Positions 40,562 to 52,278 of a DNA stretch of 57,259 nt are shown piece by piece. The stretch is from positions 1 through 57,259 of the forward strand of contig JANRJF010000024.1 of the NCBI GenBank assembly GCA_033764095.1. Direction: 5' to 3'. The stretch comes from JBDTMT01 sp033764095 (GTDB lineage Bacteria; Desulfobacterota; Binatia; HRBIN30; CADEER01). The notes beneath the pieces were generated by a model. That model made no database searches. It was given only the letters and a program-made list of their open reading frames with translations, and was not told where the DNA came from. Numbering within the stretch: the stretch's first letter is position 1; every line of letters starts with the position of its first letter. A program made the position numbers and the translations under genes.

Positions 40562-41404
40562 TCACGCCTGCGCGACGCTGAAGGTCTGGGCGTAGCGCTG
40601 CGCGGCGACGAAGGCGCGCGGGGTCATGCCGGTGAAGGCGCGGAACTCGCCGGTCATGTGCGGCTGATCGTAGTAGCCGGCCTCGAGCGCCGCGTCGATC
40701 AGCGCGGTGTCGCCCGGGTGCAGCAGGGCGAGCAGGCGGCGGAAGCGCAGGATGCGGGCGTAGTGCTTGGGTGTGAAGCCGATCTGTTCGCGGAAGACGC
40801 TTGCCAGGCGTGTCTTCGACCACCCGGTGCGCTCGCGCAGCTCGGCGATCGCCACCTCGCCGGCGCTGCGCTCGAGCTGTTCGATGCTCCAGGCGACCGC
40901 CGCATCGACGCCGCGCGCGCGCCGCAGGCGCTCGTGCAACCAGGCGGCGGCGCACGTGAAGCGCGCCTCGACCGTCGCGGCGTCGTGGCAGCGCTCGGCG
41001 AGCTCGGCCGCCGCCGTGCCGACCAGGTCGTGCAGGTCGACGGTGTAGTCGCTCACCGCGTGCAGCGGCCGCGCCAGCAGCGCGTAGGCACCGGCCGGCC
41101 GCAGCCTGATGCCGAGCGTCGCGTAGCTGCCCGCCATCTCGATGACGATCGGCCCGGAGTGCAGTCCGGACAGCGAGCCGCGCGCGAACAGCTCGGCGCC
41201 CGCCCCCTCCACCAGGCGCATCGGCTCGCCCAGGTTGAGCAGCAGCTCGATCATGCCGTTGGGGAAGATGCGCTTGCGCGGCAGGACGGTGCGGCCCTCG
41301 CTGTACCAGAGCCGGTCGACCAGCCCGGCGAACAACGGCGGCCGCCACTCGTGATAGGCGAAGCGGCCGAGGGCACTGTCGCTGCCCACCGCGTGGATGC
41401 GCAC
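40562..41404 (-). CDS. AraC-family regulator with DUF6597-like N-terminal domain
   Basis: A 280-residue protein. The N-terminal 150 residues resemble the cupin-like ligand domain of DUF6597 regulators (LVDRLWYSEGRT, RIFPNGMIELLLNLGEP). The C-terminal 100 residues hold the two AraC helix-turn-helices: AIAELRERTGWSKTRLASVF and ALEAGYYDQPHMTGEFRAF, followed by TPRAF. It should regulate neighbouring genes. The divergent methyltransferase gene (150 bp away) and the O-methyltransferase gene downstream are the likely targets. Confidence 0.88.
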   Translation of the reverse strand: MRIHAVGSDSALGRFAYHEWRPPLFAGLVDRLWYSEGRTVLPRKRIFPNGMIELLLNLGEPMRLVEGAGAELFARGSLSGLHSGPIVIEMAGSYATLGIRLRPAGAYALLARPLHAVSDYTVDLHDLVGTAAAELAERCHDAATVEARFTCAAAWLHERLRRARGVDAAVAWSIEQLERSAGEVAIAELRERTGWSKTRLASVFREQIGFTPKHYARILRFRRLLALLHPGDTALIDAALEAGYYDQPHMTGEFRAFTGMTPRAFVAAQRYAQTFSVAQA

Positions 41405-41561
41405 GGCGCGAGCCTAGTGCGCTGCCGCCGGGCTCACAAGCGTGTTTGGCGTCCCCGCCGCGCGCCCCGACCTCATCGCTCATCGCCCATCGCTCTGCAC
41501 TCGTTCTCCACGCCCGTTACGGACGGCTGCACTGCGGCGGCGTATGTGCGATGGCCGGAAC

Positions 41562-42329
41562 ATGGCCGATCACAACGAGCGCATCCTCGACCAGTTCACC
41601 CGCCAGGCGGTGCCCTTCTCCACCGCCGCACCGATTCGCGACGCGGCGGCGCTGCAGCTGCTGGTCGATGCCGCCGGCACCGCGGCCGACGACACGGTGC
41701 TCGACGTCGCCTGCGGCCCCGGCCTGGTCGCGTGTGCCTTCGCGCACACCGCGCGGCACGTGACCGGCATCGACCTCACTCCGGCGATGCTCGAGCGCGG
41801 TCGCGCCCTCGCCGCCGAGCAGGGGCTGTCGAACGTCACCTTCCAGCGCGGCAACGTGCTGCCACTGCCCTTCGCCGACGCCAGCTTCTCGATCGTCGTC
41901 TCGCGCTTCGCCTTCCATCACTTCCAGGATCCGGCCGCGGTGCTGGCCGAGATGCGGCGCGTCTGCCGGCCGGGCGGGCGCGTCGTCGTCGCCGACCTGC
42001 TCGCCTCGTCCGACCCGGCCAAGGCCGCCGCGTTCCACCGTATGGAGATGTTGCGCGACCCGTCGCACGCGCGCGCGCTGACGCTGGACGAATTGCGCGG
42101 CCTGTTCGCCGCCGCGGCGTTCGCGCCGCCCGACGAGCGCTTCTGGCAGATGCAGATCGACGTCGAGGACCTGCTCGAACGCTCCTTCCCGGTCGCGGGC
42201 AGCGTGCCCACCATCCGCCAGATGTTCGCCGACGCGGTCGCCGACGACGGCATGGGCCTCAACACGCGCCGCGAGCACGGGCGCGTGCGCTTCACCTACT
42301 TCAACGCGGTGCTGACGGCGGCCCGCTGA
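41562..42329 (+). CDS. Class I SAM-dependent methyltransferase, UbiE-like
   Basis: A 255-residue protein from the ATG at 41562; the open frame further upstream is rejected as it lacks any motif. Motif I VLDVACGPGLVACAF, motif II VTGIDLTPAML, post-I FQRGNVLPLPFADASF and motif IV IVVSRFAFHHFQDP are clear. The Methyltransf_11/25 layout resembles UbiE. It lies divergent from the AraC regulator, which may control it. Confidence 0.88.
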   Translation: MADHNERILDQFTRQAVPFSTAAPIRDAAALQLLVDAAGTAADDTVLDVACGPGLVACAFAHTARHVTGIDLTPAMLERGRALAAEQGLSNVTFQRGNVLPLPFADASFSIVVSRFAFHHFQDPAAVLAEMRRVCRPGGRVVVADLLASSDPAKAAAFHRMEMLRDPSHARALTLDELRGLFAAAAFAPPDERFWQMQIDVEDLLERSFPVAGSVPTIRQMFADAVADDGMGLNTRREHGRVRFTYFNAVLTAAR

Positions 42330-42420
42330 TCGCCTGGCAAGAGCGCCCGCCCGCTGTGCGCAGGAGGGCCGAGGTTCCCGCCCGTTAACGCCGCCACCGT
42401 CGTATGGCAGCATCCGCGCC

Positions 42421-45084
42421 GTGGCGATGTCGACCTTCGTCGGGCGGGAAGACGAGCGCGCGCGGTTGCGCGAGCTGGTCGGTCGTCACCGCATGGTGAC
42501 CATCGTCGGCCCCGGCGGCATGGGCAAGACGCGCCTCGCCGACCAGGTCAGCCCCGAGCTCGGCAGCGAGCTCGGCGGCGGCGTGCGACGCAGCGAGCTG
42601 GCGCTGGTGGCGCCCGGGCACGCGGTGGACATCGAGGTCGCCGGCGGCCTCGGCTTCTCGTCGCTGGAGGCACTGATCGTCCACCTTGCCGAGGCCCCAG
42701 CGCTGCTGGTGCTCGACAACTGCGAGCACGTGCTCGCCGACACCGCGCGGCTCGCCGAGCGGCTGCTCGCCGAGATCCCGTCACTGCGGCTGCTGGCCAC
42801 CAGCCGCGAGCCGCTCGGCATCGACGGCGAGGAGGTGCTGGTGCTCGGGCCGCTGGCGCTGCCGACCAGCGACTCGCCCGACGATATCGCGCAGGCCTCG
42901 GCGACGCGGCTGTTCGACGATCGCGCCCGCGGCGCCGGCGCGCGGCGCGACGCCGACGCGGCCGAGCTGGCGGCGCGCGCCGAGCTCTGCCGGCGGCTCG
43001 ACGGCGTGCCGCTGGCGATCGAGCTGGCCGCGGCGCGCGCCCGCGCGCTCACCGCGGTCGAGCTGCTGGCGCTGCTCGACCGCCGCTTCGACCTGTTGCG
43101 CCGCGACGCGCCAGTCGGCCGCGCCCGCCATCGCAGCCTGCGCGCCGCGATCGACACCTCCTACGCGCTGCTCGATCCGCCCGAGCAGGCGTTCTTCCGC
43201 GCCCTCGGCGCCTTCCGCAGTCCCTTCACCGCCGCGCTCGCGCACGCGGTGGCGGCGGCGCACGAGGGCGACCTGCTGCACACGGTCGACGCGCTGTCGC
43301 GCCTGGTGGACCGCTCGCTGCTCACCGCCGAGGCGAGCGGCGGCGTGACGCGCTATCGCCTGCTCGAGTCGCTGCGCGAGTACGCCGGCGAACAGGCGCG
43401 CGCCGCCGGCGAATGGGAGGCGCTGCTCGATCGCTTCGTCGACGCGATGGTGCTGGAGGCCGACCGCATCGTGATCGGCGGCATGCGGCGTTGGTCGGCC
43501 GACGAGCTGGCGCACATTCTCACCCAGTTCGAGACGCTGGTAGCGGCGATCGACCACACCGTCGCGTCCGACGCCGACGGCGCCCGCGCCTTCCGCCTCA
43601 TGCTGCCGCTGTGGGGGGCGACGCATCAGGGTCGCGCCGCGGAAGTGGCGGCGGTGGCCGATCGCGTGCTGGCACGCTGGCCGGCCGGTGACGAGCCCTG
43701 GCGCGACGTCGCCGCGTCGGTGGCGGCCAGCGCCTGGCTCGCCGCCGGCCGCGTCGCCATGGCGCAACAGATGGCCGAAGCACTGCTGGCGCAGGCGGAC
43801 GCGCTGCCGCTGGCGCACGTGCTCGCGTTGCGCGCGCTCGGCATCGCCGCCAACCACGCCGGCGACGCGGCGGCCGCGGTCGACTGCTTCCGCCGTGGCG
43901 CGGCGATCGCCGCGCACAGCGGCCTCGACGCCTTCGGCCGCGAGCTGTTGGCCTTCGCCGATTCGACGCCGCTGGCCGCCGCCGATCTCGACGCGGCGGT
44001 GGCGCGGCTGGTGGCGGTCGCCGAACAGGGCGCGGCGGCACAGGATCCGATGGCGATGGTGTGGGCGCGCGACCTCGCGGCCCTGCACCTGATCCGCGCC
44101 GGCCGGCTGCGCGAGGCGCGCGCCATGCTGGCGGTGGTGCACGGCATTGTGCGCGAGGTCGTCTATCCGTTCGGCACCATGGTGGCGCTGCGCCTGCAGG
44201 CAACACTGGAAGGGCTGGAGCACGGCTGGATCGCCTCGCGCCCGCACTGGCTGGCGGCGATCGACCGCTGCGCGGCGTCGGGCGATCTGACGGAGCTGAT
44301 GCTGACGCTGCGCGACGGAGCCGAGATCGCGCGCCGCGCCGGCGACGACGCGGCGCAGGCGGCGTTACTCGCCGCGCTACCGCCCGGCGTCCATCCGGTG
44401 ATCCGCGGCGGCGTGTTCGACGAGTCGGTCGACCCGCCCCTTGCCGCAAGCGACGGCGGCAGCCTGGCGCGCGTGCGCGCATTGCTCAACGCGCCGGCAG
44501 CCGCCGCGCCGGGCGCGGCAGCAGTCGAGGGCGACGCGCGGTTCGTGCGCCACGGCGAGATCTGGATGCTCGCGTTCGGCGGGAAGACGACCCAGGTGAA
44601 GCACCTCAAGGGTCTCGACGACCTCGCCGCGCTGCTGCGCCGGCCGGAGCACGAGGTGCACTGTCTGGAGCTGATCGGCGGCGCCGACGTCGGCGGCGAT
44701 CGCGGCCCGGCGCTCGACGAGCGCGCCCGGCGCGACTACCAGGCGCGCGTGCGCGAGCTGCAGACCGAGATCGACCGCGCCCGCGACGCCAACGACCTCG
44801 GCCACGCCGAGCGCGCCGAGGCCGAGCTCGACGCGCTGGTGCAGCAGCTCTCCGACGCCTTCGGCCTCGGCGGACGCGCTCGCCAGAGCGGCTCCGCCGC
44901 CGAGCGCGCCCGCTCCGCCGTCTCGTGGCGCATCCGCGCCGCCATCAAGCGCATCCGCGAGCACCACCCCGAGCTCGCCCGCCATCTGGAGAACGCCGTG
45001 CGCACCGGCGCCTGGTGCTCGTATCGGCCGGAAACACCGGTCAGGTGGCGGGTGGAGGAGACCGCGGTCATCGAAACGCCATGA
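42421..45084 (+). CDS. NB-ARC/STAND-type regulatory ATPase with C-terminal alpha-helical domain
   Basis: An 887-residue protein from GTG 42421 (ATG 42427 is also possible). The N-terminus is directly the nucleotide-binding domain: Walker A VGPGGMGKTRLA (about 29-40), Walker B ALLVLDNCEHV, sensor LLATSREPLG and the GVPLAIELAAARA helix, as in AfsR/MalT-type STAND proteins. Helical repeats fill residues 330-680. The last 170 residues form a conserved domain (AFGGKTTQVKHLKGLDDLAALL through RIREHHPELARHL). No HTH or enzymatic effector is attached. STAND proteins act as signalling switches; the partner is not evident here. Confidence 0.85.
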   Translation: MAMSTFVGREDERARLRELVGRHRMVTIVGPGGMGKTRLADQVSPELGSELGGGVRRSELALVAPGHAVDIEVAGGLGFSSLEALIVHLAEAPALLVLDNCEHVLADTARLAERLLAEIPSLRLLATSREPLGIDGEEVLVLGPLALPTSDSPDDIAQASATRLFDDRARGAGARRDADAAELAARAELCRRLDGVPLAIELAAARARALTAVELLALLDRRFDLLRRDAPVGRARHRSLRAAIDTSYALLDPPEQAFFRALGAFRSPFTAALAHAVAAAHEGDLLHTVDALSRLVDRSLLTAEASGGVTRYRLLESLREYAGEQARAAGEWEALLDRFVDAMVLEADRIVIGGMRRWSADELAHILTQFETLVAAIDHTVASDADGARAFRLMLPLWGATHQGRAAEVAAVADRVLARWPAGDEPWRDVAASVAASAWLAAGRVAMAQQMAEALLAQADALPLAHVLALRALGIAANHAGDAAAAVDCFRRGAAIAAHSGLDAFGRELLAFADSTPLAAADLDAAVARLVAVAEQGAAAQDPMAMVWARDLAALHLIRAGRLREARAMLAVVHGIVREVVYPFGTMVALRLQATLEGLEHGWIASRPHWLAAIDRCAASGDLTELMLTLRDGAEIARRAGDDAAQAALLAALPPGVHPVIRGGVFDESVDPPLAASDGGSLARVRALLNAPAAAAPGAAAVEGDARFVRHGEIWMLAFGGKTTQVKHLKGLDDLAALLRRPEHEVHCLELIGGADVGGDRGPALDERARRDYQARVRELQTEIDRARDANDLGHAERAEAELDALVQQLSDAFGLGGRARQSGSAAERARSAVSWRIRAAIKRIREHHPELARHLENAVRTGAWCSYRPETPVRWRVEETAVIETP

Positions 45085-45170
45085 TGGGCGCCGTCACTTC
45101 GGCGTGGCCCAACCCCTCAGAACCACGCCTCCGATGAACAGGTTTTGCCGCCAGTGCGGCGAATACACGG

Positions 45171-45253
45171 ACGAGGCTGGCAGGCTGTTGGCGGTTGGGG
45201 GTTCAGATTCTTCTGCCCCAACCGCCAACAGCCTGACAGCGTAACAGCCTCGT
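45171..45253. repeat. Hairpin with tandem-repeat arms, GGCTGTTA family (copy 2)
   Basis: The left arm 45171-45200 and right arm 45216-45253 are inverted copies sharing ACGAGGCTG and GGCTGTTGGCGGTTGGGG. The right arm has one additional 8-base unit. It lies between two convergent genes. Confidence 0.82.
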
Positions 45254-45302
45254 CCGCCGCGCTGATCGAGACAAGAATTGCCGGGCAAAGCCCGATGAAC
45301 AC

Positions 45303-46358
45303 TCACACCCGCAACTCGTAGAGCCGGAAGAACCCGCCATCGACGTCCAGGGTGCGCGTCGAGCTGAACCCGGCCTGCGCCGCGAGGTCGCGCAGCGCCG
45401 ATTCGCGGATCACCGTGCCGATCGCGGCGCTGGGCTGCTCGACCATCTGCGTCGGCAGGCAGTGGACGATGCTCCAGCCGTACATCATGCGCTCCAGGCC
45501 GTCGCCCGGCGCGCTGAACGCCGGCGCGACGCACTCGTCGGCGACCAGCACGGCGCCGTGCGGAGCGAGCGCCGCCCGCGCCGCCGCGAGCGTCTCGACC
45601 GGGCGCGCCAGGTCGTGCAGCACCTCCAGCAGCATCACCAGGTCGAAGCGCCCCTGCCCCGCCAACGCCGGCGCGTCGGCGCACTCGAAGCGCACCCGCA
45701 CCTGCGCCGCAGCGGCGTGCGCGCGCGCATCGTCGATCGAAGCGGGATCGCAGTCGAGGCCGAGCACGTCGGCGCGCGGAAAGGCGCGCGCCACGGCGAT
45801 CGCCGACCAGCCCTGGCCGCAGCCGAGATCGGCGACCCGGCCGCCCTGCGCGAGGCGCGCCGCGGTGCCGTTCAGCGCCGGCAGCCAGGCGTCGACCAGG
45901 TTGGAGGAGAACGCCGGCCGGTTGATGCCGCCCTGGCCATGCCGGAAGTCGGCGCCGTAGCGCGCATACGGCACGCCGCCGCCGCTGCGGTACGCCGCCA
46001 CCACCTCGTCGAGCACGCCGCCGATGCCGGCGATCATGCGCGCCAGCGGCGCCAGGTGCGCGGCGTGCGTCGGATCGGTCAGCACCGGCGCGTGCTCGGC
46101 CGGCAGGCGGAAGACCCGCGCCGCCGCCGCCGCGCCGGCGTCGTCCACGCTCAGCACGCCCGCCACCGCCTGCTGCTCCAGCCACTCGCGCGCATAGCGC
46201 GGATGGATGGCGCAGCGCTCCGCCAGCCCGTCGGCGGTCAGCCCGTCGCTGTCGCGCAGCGCCGCGTACAACCCGAGCCGATCGCCCAGGTAGACGCCGA
46301 ACACCTCCAGCGCGCCAGTCGTCTGCTCCACCATTCGCTCTTCGAAAGACTGTCCCAT
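45303..46358 (-). CDS. Winged-helix/SAM methyltransferase protein
   Basis: A 351-residue protein. A helical N-terminal part with a winged-helix (LTADGLAERCAIHPRYAREWLE) precedes the SAM fold: VADLGCGQGWSAIAVARAF, VLGLDCDPASIDDAR and LVMLLEVLHDLARP. This fusion is common and includes putative arsenite-, rRNA- and natural-product methyltransferases; none can be chosen here. ATG at 46358. The 243 bp upstream, before cysS, contain no gene and a few GC inverted repeats. Confidence 0.85.
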   Translation of the reverse strand: MGQSFEERMVEQTTGALEVFGVYLGDRLGLYAALRDSDGLTADGLAERCAIHPRYAREWLEQQAVAGVLSVDDAGAAAAARVFRLPAEHAPVLTDPTHAAHLAPLARMIAGIGGVLDEVVAAYRSGGGVPYARYGADFRHGQGGINRPAFSSNLVDAWLPALNGTAARLAQGGRVADLGCGQGWSAIAVARAFPRADVLGLDCDPASIDDARAHAAAAQVRVRFECADAPALAGQGRFDLVMLLEVLHDLARPVETLAAARAALAPHGAVLVADECVAPAFSAPGDGLERMMYGWSIVHCLPTQMVEQPSAAIGTVIRESALRDLAAQAGFSSTRTLDVDGGFFRLYELRV

Positions 46359-46600
46359 CGTCCTGCTCCTTTCACTGGAACAGGCGCGAGGCGGCGCCTC
46401 ACAATGGGAGGGGTCCTGGTGTCGCGGGGCTGCGGCCCGTGTGCCTGCGCAGCAAAGCGGCGGGCAGCGAGTACAGGCACGGGAGGATCGATCCCAAGGT
46501 GCCCAGCGACGAGCTCGCCTGCTCGCCGGTCGGCGCTACGCGCCGATGCGGGCGGGGGCGCCCGCCGCCACTGCTCAGCCCGCGGCCACGGCTGGCGGGT

Positions 46601-48022
<1,422 letters not shown>

Positions 48023-48025
48023 GGA

Positions 48026-48125
48026 AGGCTGTTACGCTGTTAGGCTGTTCGCTGTTAGGGATTCGGGACGTGGACTGTCGGGAATCAGTTCCCTAACAGC
48101 CAACAGCCTAGCAGCCTAACAGCCT
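48026..48125. repeat. Hairpin with tandem-repeat arms, GGCTGTTA family (copy 3)
   Basis: The left arm 48026-48061 and right arm 48090-48125 match as inverted repeats at 33 of 36 positions. The loop is 28 bases. It fills the gap between acs and cysS, both on the minus strand, and its right edge overlaps the acs stop. Confidence 0.85.
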
Positions 48126-50070
48126 ACTCTTCGTCCTCTCGCAGCTTCGCCAGTACCGAAAGATCTTCCAAGGTTGTCGTGTCGCCGATCGTTTCCTTGC
48201 CGGAGGCGATATCGCGCAAAAGGCGGCGCATGATCTTGCCGGAGCGCGTCTTGGGCAGCATGTCGGCGTGGCGCAGGTCGTCGGGGCGGGCGAAGGCGCC
48301 GATCTCCTTGGCGACGTGCTCGCGCAGCTCCTTCTCCAGCTCCTTGCTCCAGGTGTGGCCGGCCTCCAGCGTGACGAAGGCGGCGATCGCCTGGCCCTTC
48401 ATCTCGTCCGGGCGGCCGACCACCGCCGCTTCGGCGACGGCGGGATGGCTGACCAGCGCGCTCTCGACCTCCATGGTGCCGAGCCGATGGCCGGAGACGT
48501 TCACCACGTCGTCGATGCGGCCCATGATCCAGTAGTAGCCATCCTCGTCGCGCCGGGCGCCGTCGCCGGTGAAGTACATGCCGTCGATCTGGCTCCAGTA
48601 CTGCTGCACGTAGCGGTCGGGATCGCCGTAGATGGTGCGCAGCATGCCCGGCCACGGCTTGCGCAGCACCAGGAAGCCGCCCTGGTTGGGGCCGACCGGT
48701 TGGCCGTCGCGGGTGAGGATGTCGACGCTGATACCCGGGAACGGGCGCGTCGCCGACCCGGGCTTGGTCGGCGTCGCGCCGGGAAGCGGCGTGATCAGAA
48801 TGCCGCCGGTCTCGGTCTGCCACCACGTGTCGACGATCGGGCAGCGCTCCTTGCCGATCTCGCGCCGGTACCAGATCCACGCCTCGGGGTTGATCGGCTC
48901 GCCGACCGAGCCGAGCAGGCGCAGGCGGTCGAGGCGGTGCTTGCGCGGCCACTCGGCGCCCCACTTCATGAACGCCCGGATCGCCGTCGGCGCGGTGTAG
49001 AAGATGCTGACGCCGTACTTGTCGATGATGCGCCAGAAGCGGTCGGGCTGCGGCCAGTTCGGCGCGCCCTCGTACATCACCGTGGTGCCGCCGTTGGCGA
49101 GGATGCCGTAGACGACGTAGCTGTGCCCGGTCACCCAGCCGATGTCGGCGGTGCAGAAGTAGGTGTCGTCGTCCTTGAGGTCGAACACCCACTTGCTGGT
49201 GATGTAGGTGTGCACCATGTAGCCGCCGGTGGTGTGCACGACGCCCTTCGGCTTGCCGGTGGTGCCGCTCGTATAGAGGATGAAGAGCGGATGCTCGGCG
49301 TCGACCGGCGTACACGCGCCGACGTCGCTCGCCTCCTCCATCAGGTCGCTCCACCAGAGATCGCGGCCCTCCAGCATCGGCACGGTCTGGCCGGTGCGGT
49401 CGACGACGACGACGTGCTCGACCGACGGCGTTTCGCGCAGCGCCTCGTCGACGTTGGCCTTGAGCGGCACGATGGCGCCGCGCCGGTAGCCGCCGTCGGC
49501 CGTCACCACCACCTTGGCCTGTGCGTCGTTCATGCGGTCGCGCAGCGCCTCGGCGCTGAAGCCGCCGAACACGACACTGTGGGTCGCGCCGATGCGCGCG
49601 CAGGCGAGCATCGCGATGGCGAGCTCCGGGATCATCGGCAGATAGAGCCCGACGCGATCGCCGGCCTGGACGCCGAGGCCGCGCAGCACGTTGGCGAAGC
49701 GCGTCACCTCGCGCTGCAGGTCGGCGTAGGTGAGGGTGCGCGAGTCGCCCGGCTCGCCCTCCCAGATGATCGCCGCCTTGTTGCGGCGCGCGCCGGCGAC
49801 GTGTCGATCGACGCAGTTGTAGCAGAGATTGGTGGTCGCCCCGACGAACCATTCGGCGAACGGCGGCTTCCACTCGAGCACCTGGGTCCACGGCGTGAAC
49901 CAGTGCAGCTCCCGCGCGATGCCAGCCCAGAACGCTTCCGGGTCGCGCTCCGCGTCGCGCCGCAGCGCGTCGAGCTGGGCGGCACTCTGGATGTGCGCCG
50001 CGGCGCTGAACGCCGGCGGCGGCTCGAAGACGCGGCCCTCTTTGAGGACCGATTGGATCTGGTCGGACAT
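48124..50070 (-). CDS. acs: Acetyl-CoA synthetase
   Basis: A 648-residue AMP-forming acetate-CoA ligase that turns acetate, ATP and CoA into acetyl-CoA. The ATP motif ILYTSGTTGKPKGVVH, the acetate pocket region VDTWWQTETGGILITPLPG, the hinge DRYVQQYWSQIDGMYFTGD and the C-terminal catalytic Lys in SGKIMRRLLRDIA (the site controlled by acetylation in other bacteria) are all present. ATG at 50070 has AGGAG upstream. It supports growth on acetate. Confidence 0.97.
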   Translation of the reverse strand: MSDQIQSVLKEGRVFEPPPAFSAAAHIQSAAQLDALRRDAERDPEAFWAGIARELHWFTPWTQVLEWKPPFAEWFVGATTNLCYNCVDRHVAGARRNKAAIIWEGEPGDSRTLTYADLQREVTRFANVLRGLGVQAGDRVGLYLPMIPELAIAMLACARIGATHSVVFGGFSAEALRDRMNDAQAKVVVTADGGYRRGAIVPLKANVDEALRETPSVEHVVVVDRTGQTVPMLEGRDLWWSDLMEEASDVGACTPVDAEHPLFILYTSGTTGKPKGVVHTTGGYMVHTYITSKWVFDLKDDDTYFCTADIGWVTGHSYVVYGILANGGTTVMYEGAPNWPQPDRFWRIIDKYGVSIFYTAPTAIRAFMKWGAEWPRKHRLDRLRLLGSVGEPINPEAWIWYRREIGKERCPIVDTWWQTETGGILITPLPGATPTKPGSATRPFPGISVDILTRDGQPVGPNQGGFLVLRKPWPGMLRTIYGDPDRYVQQYWSQIDGMYFTGDGARRDEDGYYWIMGRIDDVVNVSGHRLGTMEVESALVSHPAVAEAAVVGRPDEMKGQAIAAFVTLEAGHTWSKELEKELREHVAKEIGAFARPDDLRHADMLPKTRSGKIMRRLLRDIASGKETIGDTTTLEDLSVLAKLREDEE

Positions 50071-50114
50071 GCGCAGCTCCTGCGGAGCCGGAGCGCCGGA
50101 CGGGCGCGGCGCGC

Positions 50115-50546
50115 TCAGTCGCCGGTCGCCTTCTCTTTGGCTTCCTCGGCGTGCTCCGCGATGATGTCACGCGCCTCTTGCGCGCGCGTTTGGATGCGAT
50201 CCATGCGGTTGCGCTGCGTGCGCAACTCGACGTCGAGGTCGGCGAGTTGATCGCGCGCGGCGGAGACGACGTCGTCGATCGCCTTGTCGGCCTTCTCGAC
50301 CTCGCTGTCCACCGCCGCCTCGGGGTCCTTGCCGGCCTTCTTGGCGTTGCGCACGACATCGTCGAGGCCGCGCTGGAACTCGCGAACCTCGTAGGCCAGC
50401 CCGCGCCGTGCCTCGCGCACGACGCGCTCGGACAGGGCGTAGGGATCGGGGCGCAGGAAGGTCCATGCCGCGTAGCCGCCCACCCCGACGATGACCGCGG
50501 CGACCGCGAGCAGGAACGATCCGCTCGTACGACCGCGTTCGTTCAT
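50115..50546 (-). CDS. Single-pass membrane coiled-coil protein
   Basis: A 143-residue protein from the ATG at 50546. One membrane helix near the N-terminus (FLLAVAAVIVGVGGYAAWTF) is followed by about 100 residues of charged helix (RGLDDVVRNAKKAGKDPEAA, EVEKADKAIDDVVSAARDQL, RNRMDRIQTRAQEARDII). I know no family for it. It would be a membrane-anchored rod in the cytoplasm or periplasm. The gene lies 44 bp upstream of acs on the same strand, so co-transcription is possible. Confidence 0.72.
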   Translation of the reverse strand: MNERGRTSGSFLLAVAAVIVGVGGYAAWTFLRPDPYALSERVVREARRGLAYEVREFQRGLDDVVRNAKKAGKDPEAAVDSEVEKADKAIDDVVSAARDQLADLDVELRTQRNRMDRIQTRAQEARDIIAEHAEEAKEKATGD

Positions 50547-50659
50547 CCCGCCGGGACATCGCATGACGGAAAGATGAAAGTCAAAACGCATCCGCGGCTG
50601 CTGCTTGACCGGCAGACGAGCGGTTGCGCCGTGCCCGGCGCTCGTGCTCGGGTGGCGCC

Positions 50660-51106
50660 GTGCGCGCCGCCCTGCTGCTCGCTCTCGCACTGGTTGCGGC
50701 GCCGCCGACGGCGCCGCCGGTGCGCATCGTCAGCCAGCAGGCGCGCTGGACCGGCCCAGGGCCGACCGACGCGTTGGGCGACGACCGCGAGCCCTGGTTC
50801 CTGATCAGCGGCGCGCTCGAGAATCAGGGTACGCAGCCGCTGGCGCATGTGCGTCTGATCTACGAACTGCTCGCCGACGGCGTCGTGGTGGCGCGCGAGT
50901 TCGGCTACAACCGCCGCGCCGAAGCGCTGCGCGAGCCGCAGGTGGAGGCCGGCCGCGTCGATCCCTGCAGCCTCGCCCTCCCGCCGCTGGCGCCGGGCGA
51001 GCGCGACGCCTTTCGCATGTTGTTCCTGCGCGGCGACGCGCCGCGCTTCGACGAATGGCGGGTGCGCGTCGACGCCGCCCCGCTGGCGCCGACGCCACCC
51101 CCGTGA
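50660..51106 (+). CDS. Secreted FxLYD-like domain protein
   Basis: About 148 residues from GTG 50660; an in-frame GTG at 50624 is possible but adds an unusual Arg-rich leader. A signal peptide (RAALLLALALVAAPP) precedes one beta-sandwich: WFLISGALENQGTQPLAHVRL, then YELLADGVVVARE and LPPLAPGERDAF, the FxLYD pattern of small extracytoplasmic binding domains. Role unknown. Its stop overlaps a GTG of the exonuclease frame by 3 bp, so the two genes form an operon. Confidence 0.65.
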   Translation: MRAALLLALALVAAPPTAPPVRIVSQQARWTGPGPTDALGDDREPWFLISGALENQGTQPLAHVRLIYELLADGVVVAREFGYNRRAEALREPQVEAGRVDPCSLALPPLAPGERDAFRMLFLRGDAPRFDEWRVRVDAAPLAPTPPP

Positions 51107-51114
51107 GTGCCGCC

Positions 51115-51975
<861 letters not shown>

Positions 51976-52278
51976 GCCGGTTCGGCGTCCGCTTCACGAT
52001 CCCATCAGACGACTGGTCGCGTGATACAGCGATCGCCGGGTCAACCGGCGATACCTTGGCGATCAGGCAGTAATTTCAATTACTTGCAAGGGGGCGATAT
52101 CGTCTGGAATTTGCCGGATCCTGGCATTAACGCCACGCACTGGTGATCCTGCAAGGTGGTGTGTCGGGCACTTTCTACCCGCTTTTGGCGGATGCGAGTC
52201 ATAAGCCCAAAGCGCGATGTCGGGCACATTGCTTGCTCTGTGCTGCAGCCACCAAACAGAGGAGACCCCCTGGTGGGT
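51976..52278. other. Gene-free stretch with hairpin and promoter-like site
   Basis: This 303-bp gap has no recognisable gene. It holds a small perfect hairpin after the exonuclease stop (ATCGCCGG/CCGGCGAT, 52032-52052, 8-bp stem) that may terminate transcription. It also holds a relatively A/T-rich centre and the promoter-like site at 52222-52237. Confidence 0.5.
52222..52237 (+). promoter_or_regulatory. Putative sigma-54 promoter before the gene at 52279
   Basis: GGGCACA-TTGC-TTGCT fits the sigma-54 consensus except for the first base, with correct GG-N10-GC spacing. The predicted start near 52248 precedes an AGAGGAG ribosome site at 52258-52264. Confidence 0.55.
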